Source: Heligmosomoides polygyrus polygyrus
Taxonomy: Eukaryota > Nematoda > Chromadorea > Rhabditida > Heligmosomidae
Direction of reading: 5' to 3'
Assembly (NCBI GenBank): GCA_947396885.1
Contig: OX377204.1
Location: forward strand, 93,196,728-93,260,727
Length of the DNA: 64,000 nt
Shown here: positions 23,101 to 28,197 of the stretch, piece after piece
Layout of the letters: each line of letters begins with the position of its first letter
Numbering within the stretch: position 1 is the first letter of the stretch
Program-made: the position numbers and the translations under genes
The notes under the pieces: model-generated
Seen by the model: only the letters and a program-made list of their open reading frames with translations
Databases searched by the model: none
Told to the model about the DNA's origin: nothing

Positions 23101-25309
23101 TACCAAGGGGTGCTTACTTATTCTCCTGTAACCGTTTCTAAACCAATTCTCTTCAAATGCTTCGAATGCACGCTTTCAAACCAAAATAACGTCTATCAAT
23201 CCAACCTGCTGCCCTTCCAGCACAAATTGCACTTTTTTCGAACTAAACAGAAAGCCTTCCAAATCAATTAAGAACGTCACATAATATACCTCCATTTATT
23301 AAAAGAAACATAATCTGACTATGCTTCATGAGATAATATGACAACAGTGATTCATTACTCACCGTCTGCAATAGGAATTTTTCGATCTTATTTCAAAATG
23401 CAGAAAAGGCTAGATTTTTTCTGCGCGGCAAACGATGGGATTTTGCCATGCGTTCGTTCAGTATGTGATGTTTGTTGAATAACTTGAGCAAGCGTTGTTT
23501 GCGCTGAGTTGGTCAGCGGTTAAATAACTTTTATTCATTTTTAGTTTTAACAGTGAATGGCTGCGATTGTTTCTGTTAGAGTAGATTTACAAGCAATCTA
23601 AAGGATAAGGGAAAGGGTGGAAATCTTAGGCTATGCTTTTCATATGGCCACCATTTTGTATACTCTTTTAAAATGAGGTTTTTAAATCATCGCACCATTT
23701 ATACTTTCTTAAAATATGGCCAGTTTTGAAAGATTTCAATTGATTTCAAAGGTGTGAAGTTGAATAGAAAACTACTTTCAGTTGAAAACTACACTATAAG
23801 CAAGTGTTGGATTACCTTTAAGTACCATTAGCAGAAAAAAACCTCTAGAGCTATAGTGCCACTATACGCCAGATACCTCTTACGGTTTACGATTTACGAA
23901 ATTTCGAATTTCAGTTACGCATACCTCTGTTGTCAAGCTTGCTTACAGAGTGTTCAAATTTACCCGAACATGGTATGAACCGAGGCTAGCCATATAAAAT
24001 CCTAGTCACTACGCTGTATTAATGTAAGCAGAGCGATTCATTCCTTAATTGGATGAGTAATAAATACAATTGAATAATGAAAACTATATTGAAATACAAA
24101 ATAAAATAATTTCATTAAACTTGAATAAAAAGAATGTATGCTGGAATAACGAAGCAGTGATGAACATATGTAACGAGAAATAACACTAGAATGCGACGTA
24201 CCGGTGATAACTCGTCCCTTCTAGCGAGCTCCAACAGGGCCTTTCTCACTCCACCACTGGGAAGCAGTGGTTCTTTGAGATCGCGAAAAAATCGCTTCAC
24301 CATCGAGCACACATCGTGCACGGTGAAGTGCTCTGGCAGAGGAGCCTCACCGAGATACACAGCCTGAGACTTTACTTCCAGTAAAATAAAGAAAAGAAAA
24401 CACAGAATGCGAAACTAACCCAGTTGTTCTGATTGAGGCGGCTGGCGTTGCCCTCGCGACGGAACAGTCCTTCATACTTCAGTCCATGTTTAATGATAAA
24501 GTTGAACGCATTGATCAGGAACCTCAAAAAATAAAGGATAAAGGGCGACTTTACTCAATCCCTTTTGGGATGCGCCACGTATTCTACTTCTGTGGGATAT
24601 CGTGGAGGCGTTGTGAATGCGTATTTGGCCATACAATGACTTGCGGTGGCCAGCCGATGAACAAGTCAGCGCTCTATCCTTCCCAGACAATTCTGGTACC
24701 AATTCACCGAACCCGGAGGGATGGGATGCTCGGTTGGCCTGGGCGGGAAATCCGAAGCAGGAACCTAGTATCAGATGCACGCGACAGCCGGCGTTTTCCT
24801 TCGACTGCGCTACACACGCCCCTATCAGGAACCTTAAGCGGAACAAAAGCGTAGGCAGTCTAATACGCGCTGTGGATGCCTTCTAAATGAAGGTGCAGAA
24901 GGCCAAAGCTGCGCAAAAGGCCTGGATCTATCCTAAACGAGAGGGGCACAGTCTTTTCCTCACAATGTCTTCCCCTGAATTTGCTCAAGACCTCCAGTTG
25001 CTACATCGTGATATAATGCTCTCCGAGAAATTCCTGTAGAAAAGTGATAGAGTATGGGCGGGGTACGCAAATGACGTTAGACTTGCCCCCTTCCTTTCGT
25101 GATAGATCCAAGATGTGCATATTAGTGAGACTGACAACTCACTTTGGGACCCGTTTCAATTCGAGCCTAGTTGTTCCTTGTCGGCCATTTTCCTCCACAC
25201 GCATTTGAAGGACAACATCGACAGAATGAACCTGAAATTGTTAAGGTTATGACGTCGGTGCGATGAATACCCCGAGCTTCTCGTCATACAGAATCAGCGG
25301 TGGCGCATT
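1977..25309 (-). CDS. RhoGAP-domain protein gene, ARHGAP11-like (whole model)
   Basis: Multi-exon gene read right to left. Exons (minus strand): 25309-25271?, 25231-25143, 24522-24420, 24363-24202, 16018-15938, 15875-15756, 15697-15543, 15486-15339, 10587-10465, 10151-10030, 9908-9800, 5211-5092, 5091-4786, 2639-2174, 2107-1977. Every junction keeps frame with GT..AG borders, giving about 744 residues without the N-terminus. The first third is a RhoGAP domain (RVPKFLINAF, arginine finger in GLFRREG, KRFFRDLKEPLLP, DAANLATVFAPTLF), which stimulates GTP hydrolysis by Rho-family GTPases. The rest is basic and Ser/Pro/Arg-rich. Order of domains and motifs fit ARHGAP11A and its worm relatives RGA-3/4, which act on RhoA at the cell cortex in division; ARHGAP19 is an alternative. 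Short introns (39-62 bp) alternate with four long, transposon-filled ones. The first exon and promoter were not found. Confidence 0.85.
2174..2639 (-). CDS. RhoGAP gene, large Pro-rich C-terminal exon
   Basis: Acceptor TTTCTATTCCAG is followed in phase 0 by KAAQQRLAPAVVSEKVSQ; donor GGGGATG/GTGAGT ends it in phase 1. The exon encodes 155 residues including an acidic stretch (DGDDTLDELPTDLPE) and a proline cluster (SPPPPKPLSPIPTR), typical of a disordered regulatory tail with possible SH3 or kinase sites. It connects in phase with the exon ending at 4786 across a 2.1-kb intron. No exon was found in that intron. Confidence 0.65.
2640..3129. other. Intron sequence, nothing recognised
   Basis: Left part of the 2.1-kb intron between the exons at 4786 and 2639. 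I see no coding exon or defined element here; there is an ATCGAT-rich patch near 3010-3030. Confidence 0.4.
3130..3870 (+). mobile_element. RTE-type non-LTR retrotransposon, 3' end (family a)
   Basis: The plus strand reads CVYLGREVNMADDLAP and LFDSNVLPALTYPSE, the familiar thumb region of RTE reverse transcriptase, then, after frame breaks, SELRR, AGHVMRFADTRYGS, a TRWSD-type motif and LARDRNEWKRCWRPLEQV, the usual RTE C-terminus. Stops and frameshifts make it dead. It sits antisense in the RhoGAP intron. Sister fragments lie at 30936, 39030, 40036 and 55975. The ending closely resembles RTE proteins I know from strongylid nematodes. Confidence 0.8.
3871..4785. other. Intron sequence with TCGGATAATCC-like repeats
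   Basis: From 3880 to 4060 there are scattered ATCCGG/ATCCGAAT motifs also seen at 38570-38790, pointing to a shared degraded repeat. A G11 tract lies at about 4122. The remainder (4200-4785) shows no exon or element I can name. Confidence 0.4.
4786..5091 (-). CDS. RhoGAP gene, tail exon (possibly with a 57-bp intron)
   Basis: Open reading frame from 5091 to donor GGTCTGAAG/GTACGG, reading KKGQESRLRRVKRNQRRD, FFGRSENVAFLDGVFDRV and SVACSPLDPDGLK. The basic cluster RLRRVKRNQRR could be a nuclear signal. The first 57 nt (5091-5035) begin GTTTGT and end TTCAAG and are a multiple of three, so they may be a cryptic or optional intron; both versions stay in frame. The segment around RVKT resembles a short conserved patch in the ARHGAP11A tail, a weak match made by eye. 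Confidence 0.65.
5092..5211 (-). CDS. RhoGAP gene, tail exon
   Basis: Acceptor ATTTGTTTAG, phase 0, 40 codons: NRSCQRSESVNESSSYGD, then EETLLREYGSLADTSADILTQ-type sequence ending at CAG/GTTTGT. Ser/Glu-rich, likely disordered. It joins the exon 9908-9800 (ending QEKE, phase 0) across a 4.6-kb intron that holds a hAT element, SINEs and a foldback. Confidence 0.7.
6150..6345. repeat. Short inverted-repeat element (TTGGTAGGTGGGAG family)
   Basis: Starts near GCAGCATTGGTAGGTGGG and ends with the inverted match CATCTCACAATGCTGC. Related sequences occur at about 47160-47345 and, more diverged, 39505-39670. It is nested in hAT copy 1. No ORF. Confidence 0.55.
6540..6770 (-). mobile_element. LINE 3' end, degenerate
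   Basis: Minus-strand frame ends ...FLMTALCSVLKK* and is followed by an ATAAATAAAT-type tail, the layout of a CR1/L2-like LINE 3' terminus. The same layout is seen at 21865-22561. Only the last 64 codons remain. Confidence 0.45.
7246..7434. mobile_element. GGGCC(A)GATTCA MITE, CTG duplication
   Basis: Begins GGGCCAGATTCATCAACG and ends with its inverse (TTAATCTGGCCC), with CTG immediately outside both ends. One of about ten copies of this palindromic family in the window; the 3-bp duplications are CAG or CTG wherever both ends are clear. Confidence 0.75.
7484..7830 (-). mobile_element. SINE-1 copy, split by a hairpin MITE
   Basis: Minus-strand copy of the main tRNA-derived SINE (tail side ...GGATGCGCCATGCATTC to the middle). 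A hairpin element at 7667-7800 interrupts it at a TAA; the SINE resumes at 7804 (GGCATGGAAGGCTTGG). The tRNA-like head is missing or diverged. Confidence 0.75.
7667..7800. mobile_element. PIF/Harbinger-like hairpin MITE (subtype A)
   Basis: Ends GGCCCCGTTTATACTTCG and inverse ...AAACGGGGCA, with TAA duplicated at 7664-7666 and 7801-7803. The body is built from GCGACG units and a central GCGATCGATCAATTTGG. A near-identical relative is at 18906-19039. TWA duplications with GG-starting ends are typical of PIF/Harbinger. Confidence 0.8.
7921..8063. mobile_element. Hairpin MITE (subtype B), degenerate left end
   Basis: The right end GAAAGTATGAACAGGCC followed by TTTA matches subtype B (see 18261-18623). 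An inner inverted repeat CGCATCGATTTTTG / CAAAAATCGATGCG lies at 7962-8005. The left end is unclear. Confidence 0.45.
8345..8560 (+). mobile_element. SINE-2 copy in left foldback arm
   Basis: Pol III promoter elements are visible: an A-box-like GAGCGCAGTGGATAGTG and a B-box-like GGGGTTCAGTTCTACTG, followed by GCTGCTGCATTTTTGCAT and CTGATTGGTTGAGATCT. Other copies: 9110-9340 (minus), 28965-29190 (plus), 33640-33850 (minus). Confidence 0.65.
9110..9340 (-). mobile_element. SINE-2 copy in right foldback arm
   Basis: Inverted counterpart of the copy at 8345-8560, with the same A/B box arrangement read on the minus strand and the same ATTTTGCATTTC-type stretch. Reading frames here are shadows. 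Confidence 0.65.
9800..9908 (-). CDS. RhoGAP gene, tail exon
   Basis: Acceptor CATAATCTTCAG completes the split Arg codon from the exon ending at 10030, then 36 codons: QKYPNFRRNQPNTRHSG, LHQPKRRATLVNTHEQEKE, ending at GAG/GTAAGG in phase 0. Alternative AGs upstream would give a different frame that meets a stop in the next exon, so this start is preferred. Basic, likely disordered. Confidence 0.7.
10030..10151 (-). CDS. RhoGAP gene, tail exon with basic cluster
   Basis: Acceptor CGACGTCTTAG, phase 0, 40 codons plus 2 nt, ending TTAAG/GTATGT. It reads VLKDNPVSMLGEEHFNPS then EQHERSRRRHTTPVKTST. The RSRRRHTTPVK stretch is basic with a TP site, resembling the Thr-Pro-rich basic patches of ARHGAP11A-type tails. 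Confidence 0.75.
10465..10587 (-). CDS. RhoGAP gene, tail exon
   Basis: Acceptor ACTATCGACATAG, phase 0, 41 codons, ending at a consensus donor CACAG/GTGAGT. It reads VHGVRVREPQQTSSGRVS and RSRQPNSSTATARHGSQ, a Ser/Arg-rich segment. Joined to the exon 15486-15339 over a 4.75-kb intron filled by a foldback, a mariner, a Harbinger-type hairpin, an AT-rich repeat and a GGATCTATCC element. Confidence 0.75.
10818..11701 (+). mobile_element. mariner element, internally deleted
   Basis: Ends CCAGGCTGTCCAATAATT and its inverse, TA at 10816-10817 and 11702-11703. At 884 bp it is about 400 bp shorter than a standard 1.3-kb mariner; the loss is inside the transposase gene. Inserted in one arm of a foldback inside a RhoGAP intron. 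Confidence 0.9.
10986..11624 (+). pseudogene. mariner transposase with in-frame central deletion
   Basis: A 212-codon frame free of stops, starting MDQGRIRTFVYYEWLLG. Residues 1-60 are the first helix-turn-helix of a mariner transposase (SQRTVRRWFNRFES). At LEDRQHP it jumps to LKILLCCWWD, normally more than 100 residues later, so the second helix-turn-helix and the first catalytic Asp (GDEKW region) are gone. The second Asp (HDNARPHV, residue 118) and third (PFDYHLF, residue 153) are kept with the 34-residue spacing of DD34D enzymes. It should bind DNA but cannot catalyse. Third codon positions are nearly all G or C, unlike the AT-rich ends of the same element. Confidence 0.9.
12587..12907. 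mobile_element. PIF/Harbinger-like hairpin MITE (subtype C)
   Basis: GGCCGTGGGCATACTTCC at the left and, inverted, at the right; flanks are CTA and TTA, an imperfect TWA duplication. The GC-rich body (GCGGCCG, CGCGCGGC) matches copies at 19632-19967 and 19971-20314. The ORFs predicted in it are by-products of GCG repeats. Confidence 0.7.
12908..13774. other. Intron sequence, no element identified
   Basis: Unique-looking sequence with short ORFs only; none has a recognisable domain. Confidence 0.3.
13775..13930 (+). repeat. Tandem ~22-bp units (AAATTGGACACTTTTC)
   Basis: Four to five head-to-tail units of the type CAAATTGGACACTTTTCA, each beginning with a variant of ACGTC or AACC. Related single or tandem units occur near 15290 (inverted), 16110, 20940, 51930, 53540, 60050, 60230 and 61060 (inverted), always next to AT-rich sequence with TTTGAAATTTTTTA-like runs. 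They look like iterated sub-terminal sites of one AT-rich element family. Confidence 0.6.
13931..14610. repeat. AT-rich body of the 22-bp-iteron element
   Basis: AT-rich, stop-filled sequence with motifs such as CACCTGCCCCAAGATG and TTTATCAAAAATTTA that recur at 16290, 21170 and 60110, so it is the body of a repeat. Confidence 0.45.
14619..15033. mobile_element. GGATCTATCC long-palindrome element
   Basis: Ends GGATCTATCCTAGTCCGG with a G tract just inside, inverted at the right. Flanks TGAGTTTT and CGAGTTTT differ at one of eight positions, an 8-bp duplication. The interior has ATGTTATAACC / GGTTATAACATGTCAGC. Other copies: 16341, 36758, 42797, 58793. Confidence 0.8.
15339..15486 (-). CDS. 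RhoGAP gene, exon after the GAP domain
   Basis: Acceptor GGTTCTTATTGCAG; the first A completes Arg, then 49 codons: QPFMTAGNLKEPSSVCVE, RKASALSNGQNAQLNLD, ending CCTAAG/GTCAGT in phase 0. Preceded by a 56-bp intron. Ser/Lys-rich linker between the GAP domain and tail. Confidence 0.8.
15543..15697 (-). CDS. RhoGAP gene, C-terminal helix of the GAP domain
   Basis: Acceptor GTTTTCGTTTAG, phase 0. Reads ENLLTTVRVDTKLQIAAV then KLLIEKANWIGLHPNC, matching the last helix of RhoGAP domains where ARHGAP11A reads LRLQAAVVQTLIDYA. It then moves into a Ser-rich linker (HHRSSSAAPSPR) and ends CCGAG/GTATCA in phase 2. Confidence 0.85.
15756..15875 (-). CDS. RhoGAP gene, core GAP exon (NLATVFAP)
   Basis: Acceptor TAATGTCTCAG, phase 0, 40 codons: ISRHADKHQMDAANLATV then FAPTLFREDKEKAKRKDRR, ending TCTCAG/GTGTGT. 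The Asn in AANLATVFAP is the conserved RhoGAP residue that helps position the GTPase switch region. The basic stretch after it corresponds to the ARHGAP11 loop (LLQTSEGHEK). Confidence 0.9.
15938..16018 (-). CDS. RhoGAP gene, GAP-domain exon (LPPAH..GYLM)
   Basis: Reads VTKRNLDSTLPPAHIGT then LGYLMRQLLG; donor CTCGGG/GTAGGA, phase 0, followed by a 62-bp intron. The LPPxHxxTLxYLM motif is standard for RhoGAP helices. The acceptor used here (GGCTATGAG at 16019) gives the normal loop length. An alternative TGACTTCCAG at 16064 would add 15 residues in frame and has the better consensus. Confidence 0.75.
16341..16917. mobile_element. GGATCTATCC long-palindrome element with insert
   Basis: Left end GAATCTATCCTAGC, right end GGATAGATCC, 8-bp flanks AAAACTTT / AAAATTTT (one mismatch). 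About 130 bp of extra sequence at 16505-16640 is absent from the other copies, including a small TACATCC...GGATGTA hairpin. Confidence 0.75.
16956..17540. repeat. Foldback element
   Basis: CTTCAGTGACAGTGTCTAC at the left matches the inverse of the right end; inner matches include CATCACATAGGTGACTCAG and CCGCTAAGATTC. No ORF. It lies in the 8.2-kb RhoGAP intron. Confidence 0.7.
17541..18257. other. Intron sequence, nothing recognised
   Basis: No exon, RNA gene or element with clear ends is visible. Confidence 0.3.
18261..18623. mobile_element. PIF/Harbinger-like hairpin MITE (subtype B)
   Basis: Ends GGGCCTGTTCATACTTCG and exact inverse, TTA duplicated at 18258-18260 and 18624-18626. The body is an imperfect series of CGCTCC/GTCGCT units forming several nested hairpins, longer than the 161-bp sister at 35881-36041. 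Confidence 0.85.
18690..19240 (+). pseudogene. mariner transposase fragment, N-terminal, split by a MITE
   Basis: The plus strand reads LFEWRSGHIAEAAARDIS and TIRQWCERFQSGDEGLEG, the helix-turn-helix part of a SETMAR/mariner transposase, up to NYDQLKA. A hairpin MITE (18906-19039) interrupts it; beyond it IEADPRQTVRELAS and LNAIGKIEIG continue the protein with frame breaks. No catalytic region remains. Distinct family from the copy at 10818. Confidence 0.8.
18906..19039. mobile_element. PIF/Harbinger-like hairpin MITE (subtype A)
   Basis: Ends GGCCCCGTTTATACTTCG and perfect inverse, ATA on both sides. Inserted inside the mariner fragment between codons for KA and the following IEADPRQ segment. 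Same body (GCGACGCGATCGATCAA) as 7667-7800. Confidence 0.85.
19359..19498. repeat. Hairpin, ~60-bp arms
   Basis: Arms share CTAACACATTTGC, AGGCTATAT and GGAGCGGCTGGTAGAG, inverted. The loop contains a 24-bp sequence, starting TCGCAACAAAACATCC, that recurs exactly at 20384-20407 directly after a tRNA-like gene. Confidence 0.75.
19632..19967. mobile_element. PIF/Harbinger-like hairpin MITE (subtype C), first of tandem pair
   Basis: GGCCGGGGGCATACTTCC to GTATGCACGAGGCC, with TAA at 19629-19631 and 19968-19970. GC-rich body of GCGATGCCATCGCG-type units. ORFs on it are shadows. Confidence 0.85.
19971..20314. mobile_element. PIF/Harbinger-like hairpin MITE (subtype C), second of tandem pair
   Basis: GGCCGGGTGCATACTTCC to GTATGCACGAGGCC; TAA at 19968-19970 and 20315-20317. 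It shares the middle TAA with its neighbour, so one copy inserted exactly at the target duplication of the other. The two bodies are very similar. Confidence 0.85.
20408..20929. other. Intron sequence, nothing recognised
   Basis: Between the tRNA-like gene and the next AT-rich repeat; only short ORFs with no recognisable product. Confidence 0.3.
20930..21730. repeat. AT-rich iteron element
   Basis: Starts with two AAATGGACACTTTTCCAACC-like units and ends with inverted TTTCAAAAGTGTC; the body has the AAATTTTTATCAAAA runs seen at 13931-14610 and 60100-61000. A hAT element begins directly after it. Confidence 0.5.
21865..22561 (-). mobile_element. CR1/L2-like LINE 3' end
   Basis: The minus-strand frame at 22133-22561 reads RRKKFDFLMVFKILHGLV, HLGGGSFF, SSITRGAAVKLHYPRAR, ANFFVCRAGAEYARL and LAGFKKM, the usual C-terminus of CR1/L2/jockey-type reverse transcriptases (here the typical WN.LP is degraded). 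A 3' UTR runs down to a TTTATTTATT tail (read inverted) near 21870. Confidence 0.75.
22562..23870. other. hAT interior, no gene seen
   Basis: The part of hAT copy 2 beyond its LINE insertion. No transposase frame, RNA gene or exon is visible. Confidence 0.4.
24202..24363 (-). CDS. RhoGAP gene, GAP-domain exon (RFFRDLKEPLLP)
   Basis: Acceptor AAAGTCTCAG, 54 codons, phase 0 at both ends: AVYLGEAPLPEHFTVHDV, SMVKRFFRDLKEPLLPSG, ALLELARRDELSP, donor TCACCG/GTACGT. The KxFFRxLxEPLLP block is a diagnostic RhoGAP motif; ARHGAP11A has LLKQFFRELPEPILP here. A 56-bp intron separates it from the arginine-finger exon; an 8.2-kb intron follows. Confidence 0.9.
24420..24522 (-). CDS. RhoGAP gene, arginine-finger exon
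   Basis: G completes Lys, then 34 codons: FLINAFNFIIKHGLKYEG then LFRREGNASRLNQNNW. The Arg in GLFR (codon at 24461-24459) is the catalytic arginine finger. ARHGAP11A reads SFLVDACTSLEDHIHTEG and LFRKSGS at this place. The acceptor is an unusual TTTTTTGAG/G whose pyrimidine tract is the tail of a same-strand SINE. The donor is GG/GTTAGT. Confidence 0.9.
24533..24832 (-). mobile_element. SINE-1 copy abutting a 3' splice site
   Basis: Near full-length copy of the main SINE, sense with the gene. The tRNA-like head is at the right (about 24832) and the CTTTATCCTTTAT tail at the left, running straight into the acceptor of the arginine-finger exon. Confidence 0.85.
24924..25109. mobile_element. 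Short GGATCTATCC element
   Basis: GGATCTATCCTAAACGAG at the left and GATAGATCC at the right about 185 bp apart, with GGGGCACA / TTGCCCCC inside. A reduced or diverged relative of the long-palindrome family; the flanking duplication is not clear. Located in the intron 24523-25142. Confidence 0.5.
25143..25231 (-). CDS. RhoGAP gene, N-terminal exon leading into the GAP domain
   Basis: Acceptor ACAATTTCAG, 29 codons plus 2 nt: VHSVDVVLQMRVEENGRQ then TTRLELKRVP, donor CCAAA/GTGAGT in phase 2. RVPK/FLINAF across the next junction matches the IPSFLVDA start of the ARHGAP11A GAP domain, which supports both the exon and the phase. Confidence 0.8.
25271..25309 (-). CDS. RhoGAP gene, possible upstream exon
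   Basis: A 13-codon segment, NAPPLILYDEKLG, between a pyrimidine-rich CCAACTAAG and CTCGGG/GTATTC. The following intron would be only 39 bp (25232-25270), ending TTTCAG. Joined, EKLGVHSV recalls the KIFGVPF stretch upstream of the ARHGAP11A GAP domain. The first ATG must lie further upstream and was not found. Confidence 0.4.
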
Positions 25310-26600
25310 CTTAGTTGGAGGGTAGTGTAGGAGCCGAACGAAAACAGTTGCAACTCCTTTGGATCTATCCTAATCAGATGGAGCATCGCTAGAGAAGCGA
25401 AACACCAAGAGGGTAGCCCTTTCCCGCTAGGAAAAAAGAAAAGAAAAAGAAAAAAGATCCCTCCGTTTATGATTTGCGCACGATCTTTTGTTTGACGGCG
25501 ACAATCATGCATTCTCTGCTACATACACTTATTTCTCGTTTGCAGCTCGTTTCTGCCACTACTAAGGTTGGTCACGCTGGCTTACTTTTACTAAGACGTC
25601 ACCTATTGGTGGTTTTTTCATGTGGATATGGGGGTGCACCCTTATGACGACGAATTTTTCCTGCTTTTTTCATACTAGAGCTCGCTATTCTACCACAATC
25701 CTAGTGTGGAGGTGGGTCTCCGCTAGGAAAGCGAACATTTCAACCCTACAGCAGCTGTCGACTGAAAATTTCCATGCCCACAGGTATTGTACTCCAGGCC
25801 CGTATTGGGATGGGTTTTCTTCGGATATTTTGGTCCATTGGGCGCAATCATAGTTGGTGGTGGTCATTCTTAAACGATTTCATAAGAACTGAATGCGTTC
25901 GGTATAGCCATATATCAAACTCACTTATTCCATAGAACATCAGTACAATAACAAGGTTAAAATAAACGACAATGAGAACATGATAATATACCACACTTGT
26001 GAAGGTAGGTCAATACGTGAAGTACATTGTCTGTGTCCACGAATCTGATTCCGTATTCAAAATGTTAATTCATTGATGGTGTCTTGGCCTACATTTTTTA
26101 TTCCGCTGGCTTAATCTACTTTACCTGCTAGAAAATAATCAGGAACCAGGCTCATCTCCCGCTTATCGGCCGGTATCGGTATATCGGCCATCGTATCTGT
26201 ATCTCAGTATCTCTCTGGATCATTTACTACGTAAGCCGATATGGTGAATGCGCGGTGAGATGATACCGGCGGTATCGTTGACGAATCTGGCCCCAGTTCG
26301 CAATGCAAATCTAATAAGGTGCCTTCCCTTACTCCATTTGCCCTGAGAACGGTCCATTATCGGTTCCCCTCCCGACCAGGAACTCAGAATCTGAGTCTAT
26401 CTGAGCGCTACGTTGGTGTAGTTTACTTATTTCTATAAGCTGTTCCCTATTTATTGTGTTTCGATATGCCCGGAAATTGTTTAGGAGTGGCCACCATCAA
26501 TTAGGATTGTTGATTAGGATTGCATTGTTTGTTGATATCCGGCCCATATGATTTGGAGGTACTTTTCACCGCTACCGATCGGTAAGCGGATGATGGATCT
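25310..26600. other. Presumed 5' region of the RhoGAP gene; partial MITE arms
   Basis: Missing first exon(s) of the RhoGAP gene should be here or further right. Visible: a lone GGATCTATCCTAATC end at about 25361, a right arm of the GATTCA MITE ending at about 26297 (GACGAATCTGGCCCC) and another ending at 26605. No convincing exon or promoter was found. Confidence 0.4.
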
Positions 26601-26608
26601 GGCCCCAG

Positions 26609-26775
26609 GGGTCGGATTCATCAACGACTTACATAACTTTAACAAAGAATTCACAGCGGAAAACTCAGATAACGCGGCTTCTCACTCACCATATCGCTTG
26701 ATAAGCCGCGCTATCAGGAATTTCGGCTGTAATTTTCTCTGGTAAATTGCTGTAAGCCGTTGGTGAATCAAGCCC
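26609..26775. mobile_element. GGGCC(A)GATTCA MITE, CAG duplication
   Basis: GGGTCGGATTCATCAACG to GTGAATCAAGCCC, CAG on both sides (26606-26608, 26776-26778). Inner sequence AACGCGGCTT / AAGCCGCGCT is also palindromic. It lies between two partial right arms of the same family (ending 26605 and about 26836), a small cluster. Confidence 0.8.
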
Positions 26776-27164
26776 CAGGTGTTTGGGGGTACTTTCCACC
26801 GCTACCTACCGGTAAGCGGTTAACGAATCTCGCCCCGGGTTGGCGTAGTTTACTCATTTCTACACTTTGTTCTCCATTTATTGAGCTTCATTATGTCCGG
26901 AAATCGTTTAAGAGCGGCCACTGCAACTAGAATTGCACCGCCTAATCAATTATAAACGTCCTGATCTATCTAATGTTATATTCTCATGCTTTCTCCACTA
27001 TTTTAATTCCCTTAGTGCAGTTGCTTTCTAAGGAGTGAGAAAGTTCTATATATTTCAATACTGAACACATTCCGTTCCTATGAAACCGTTTATGAGTGGC
27101 CACCACCAACTAGGATTGCACTGAACTTCGCTCTCCATGAAGTTGCGCTCATCCAAATTGGAAC

Positions 27165-27570
27165 TCGTACTCGATCGCGGTTATTCTTCCTTCGTTACGC
27201 CGCGAGCGCTCATCGCACGCACGCACCCGCCGCAATATTCTCACGCATCTTTGCGACAGAGAGCGAAATCTTTCCTTCATAGCCGTGCGCGCTCAGGGGG
27301 AGTGCGCAGCTGGGGTTCTCGCAGAATCAGCCTACGGAAGGGACTCCAGGGTGTGTGCCATCCAAGCTGCCCATGTGGGAACTTCTTTCGTCGCCCATCT
27401 GTTTTTCCCAAAGCGGCGGTGGAGGAACCGTGAGCAGCCACCGACCGACCATCGGCCGTCCTCCACATCGACTGACCGCGCTGACCTCGTTTTCGAAATT
27501 GCCACGTGGCCGCGACGCGACCGCTCGCGGCGCAGCGAAGGAAGAATAGCCGCTATCCTCGTACTCTAAA
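27165..27570. repeat. Foldback element (GCGGTTATTCTTCCTTCG)
   Basis: GCGGTTATTCTTCCTTCGTT at the left matches the inverse of the right end (GCGAAGGAAGAATAGCCGC). GC-rich arms contain CGCCGCGAGCG. ORFs predicted on both strands are shadows. Confidence 0.7.
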
Positions 27571-28040
27571 ATTCTGCGGTAAATAGTAACACCTACATTT
27601 CCTAAACGATGCACACTGCCGGCTTGACCGCAACTGGACTCCGTCGGTAGTCGACATCGGATCGTCGATGGCGTCACGGAGCACACTTCGAAATCAGCCT
27701 AAAACAAGCTCATTAGCAATAAGAACGCGATGCGCTCCAACTTGTGGTGCTTTAGAGAACCGCAAATACAGGTACGCCTACCCGAACGCTCTTCCCAAAA
27801 TGAGCTTTCTCAACCGGGACACCTGTGCGAGTATCTCGTCCCCTATCCTTGGTAGGATTCCGTCGCCTCCACAGCACAACCGACCTCGCTATTTTGAACC
27901 GAGTCGGTAAGGACGACTAGTCCGCGTCGAGGAGAGAATTGAGTGAAACCTACACCGCTCATCAGTAAGTGATACGTGAACGGGTGGTTGTGCTGACAAG
28001 TTATCCCGCGTTGTTATCAAGATAAGCACGAAGCGATATA
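27571..28040. other. No feature assigned
   Basis: ORFs of up to 80 codons exist on both strands (plus: MSFLNRDTCASISSPIL; minus: IGDEILAQVSRLRKL), but neither has clear splice sites or a domain I recognise. Confidence 0.3.
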
Positions 28041-28043
28041 CAG

Positions 28044-28197
28044 GGGTCGGACTCATCAAGAACTTACATACCTTAACAGAAGATTCACAGCGGAAAACTC
28101 AGATAACGCGGCTTATCACTTGGTAAGCCGCGCTATCAGGGATTTCGGCTGTACTTTTCTCTGTTAAATTGCTGTAAGTCGTTGATGGATCCGGCCC
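28044..28197. mobile_element. GGGCC(A)GATTCA MITE
   Basis: GGGTCGGACTCATCAAG to TTGATGGATCCGGCCC; flanks CAG and CAC. The inner part AACGCGGCTTATCA is shared with 26609 and 63766. Confidence 0.75.

Larger units (their letters stand above)
21731..23929. mobile_element. hAT-type non-autonomous element (copy 2)
   Basis: Ends CAGGGGTGTTCGTAATTACG and inverted CAGAGGTATGCGTAAC; 8-bp flanks GTGTCAAG (21723-21730) and TTGTCAAG (23930-23937) differ at one base. It is oriented opposite to copy 1 (5363-7173). The end zones contain CGTAAAT/ATTTACG arrays. It carries a LINE fragment (21865-22561) and no transposase. It lies in the 8.2-kb RhoGAP intron. Confidence 0.8.
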
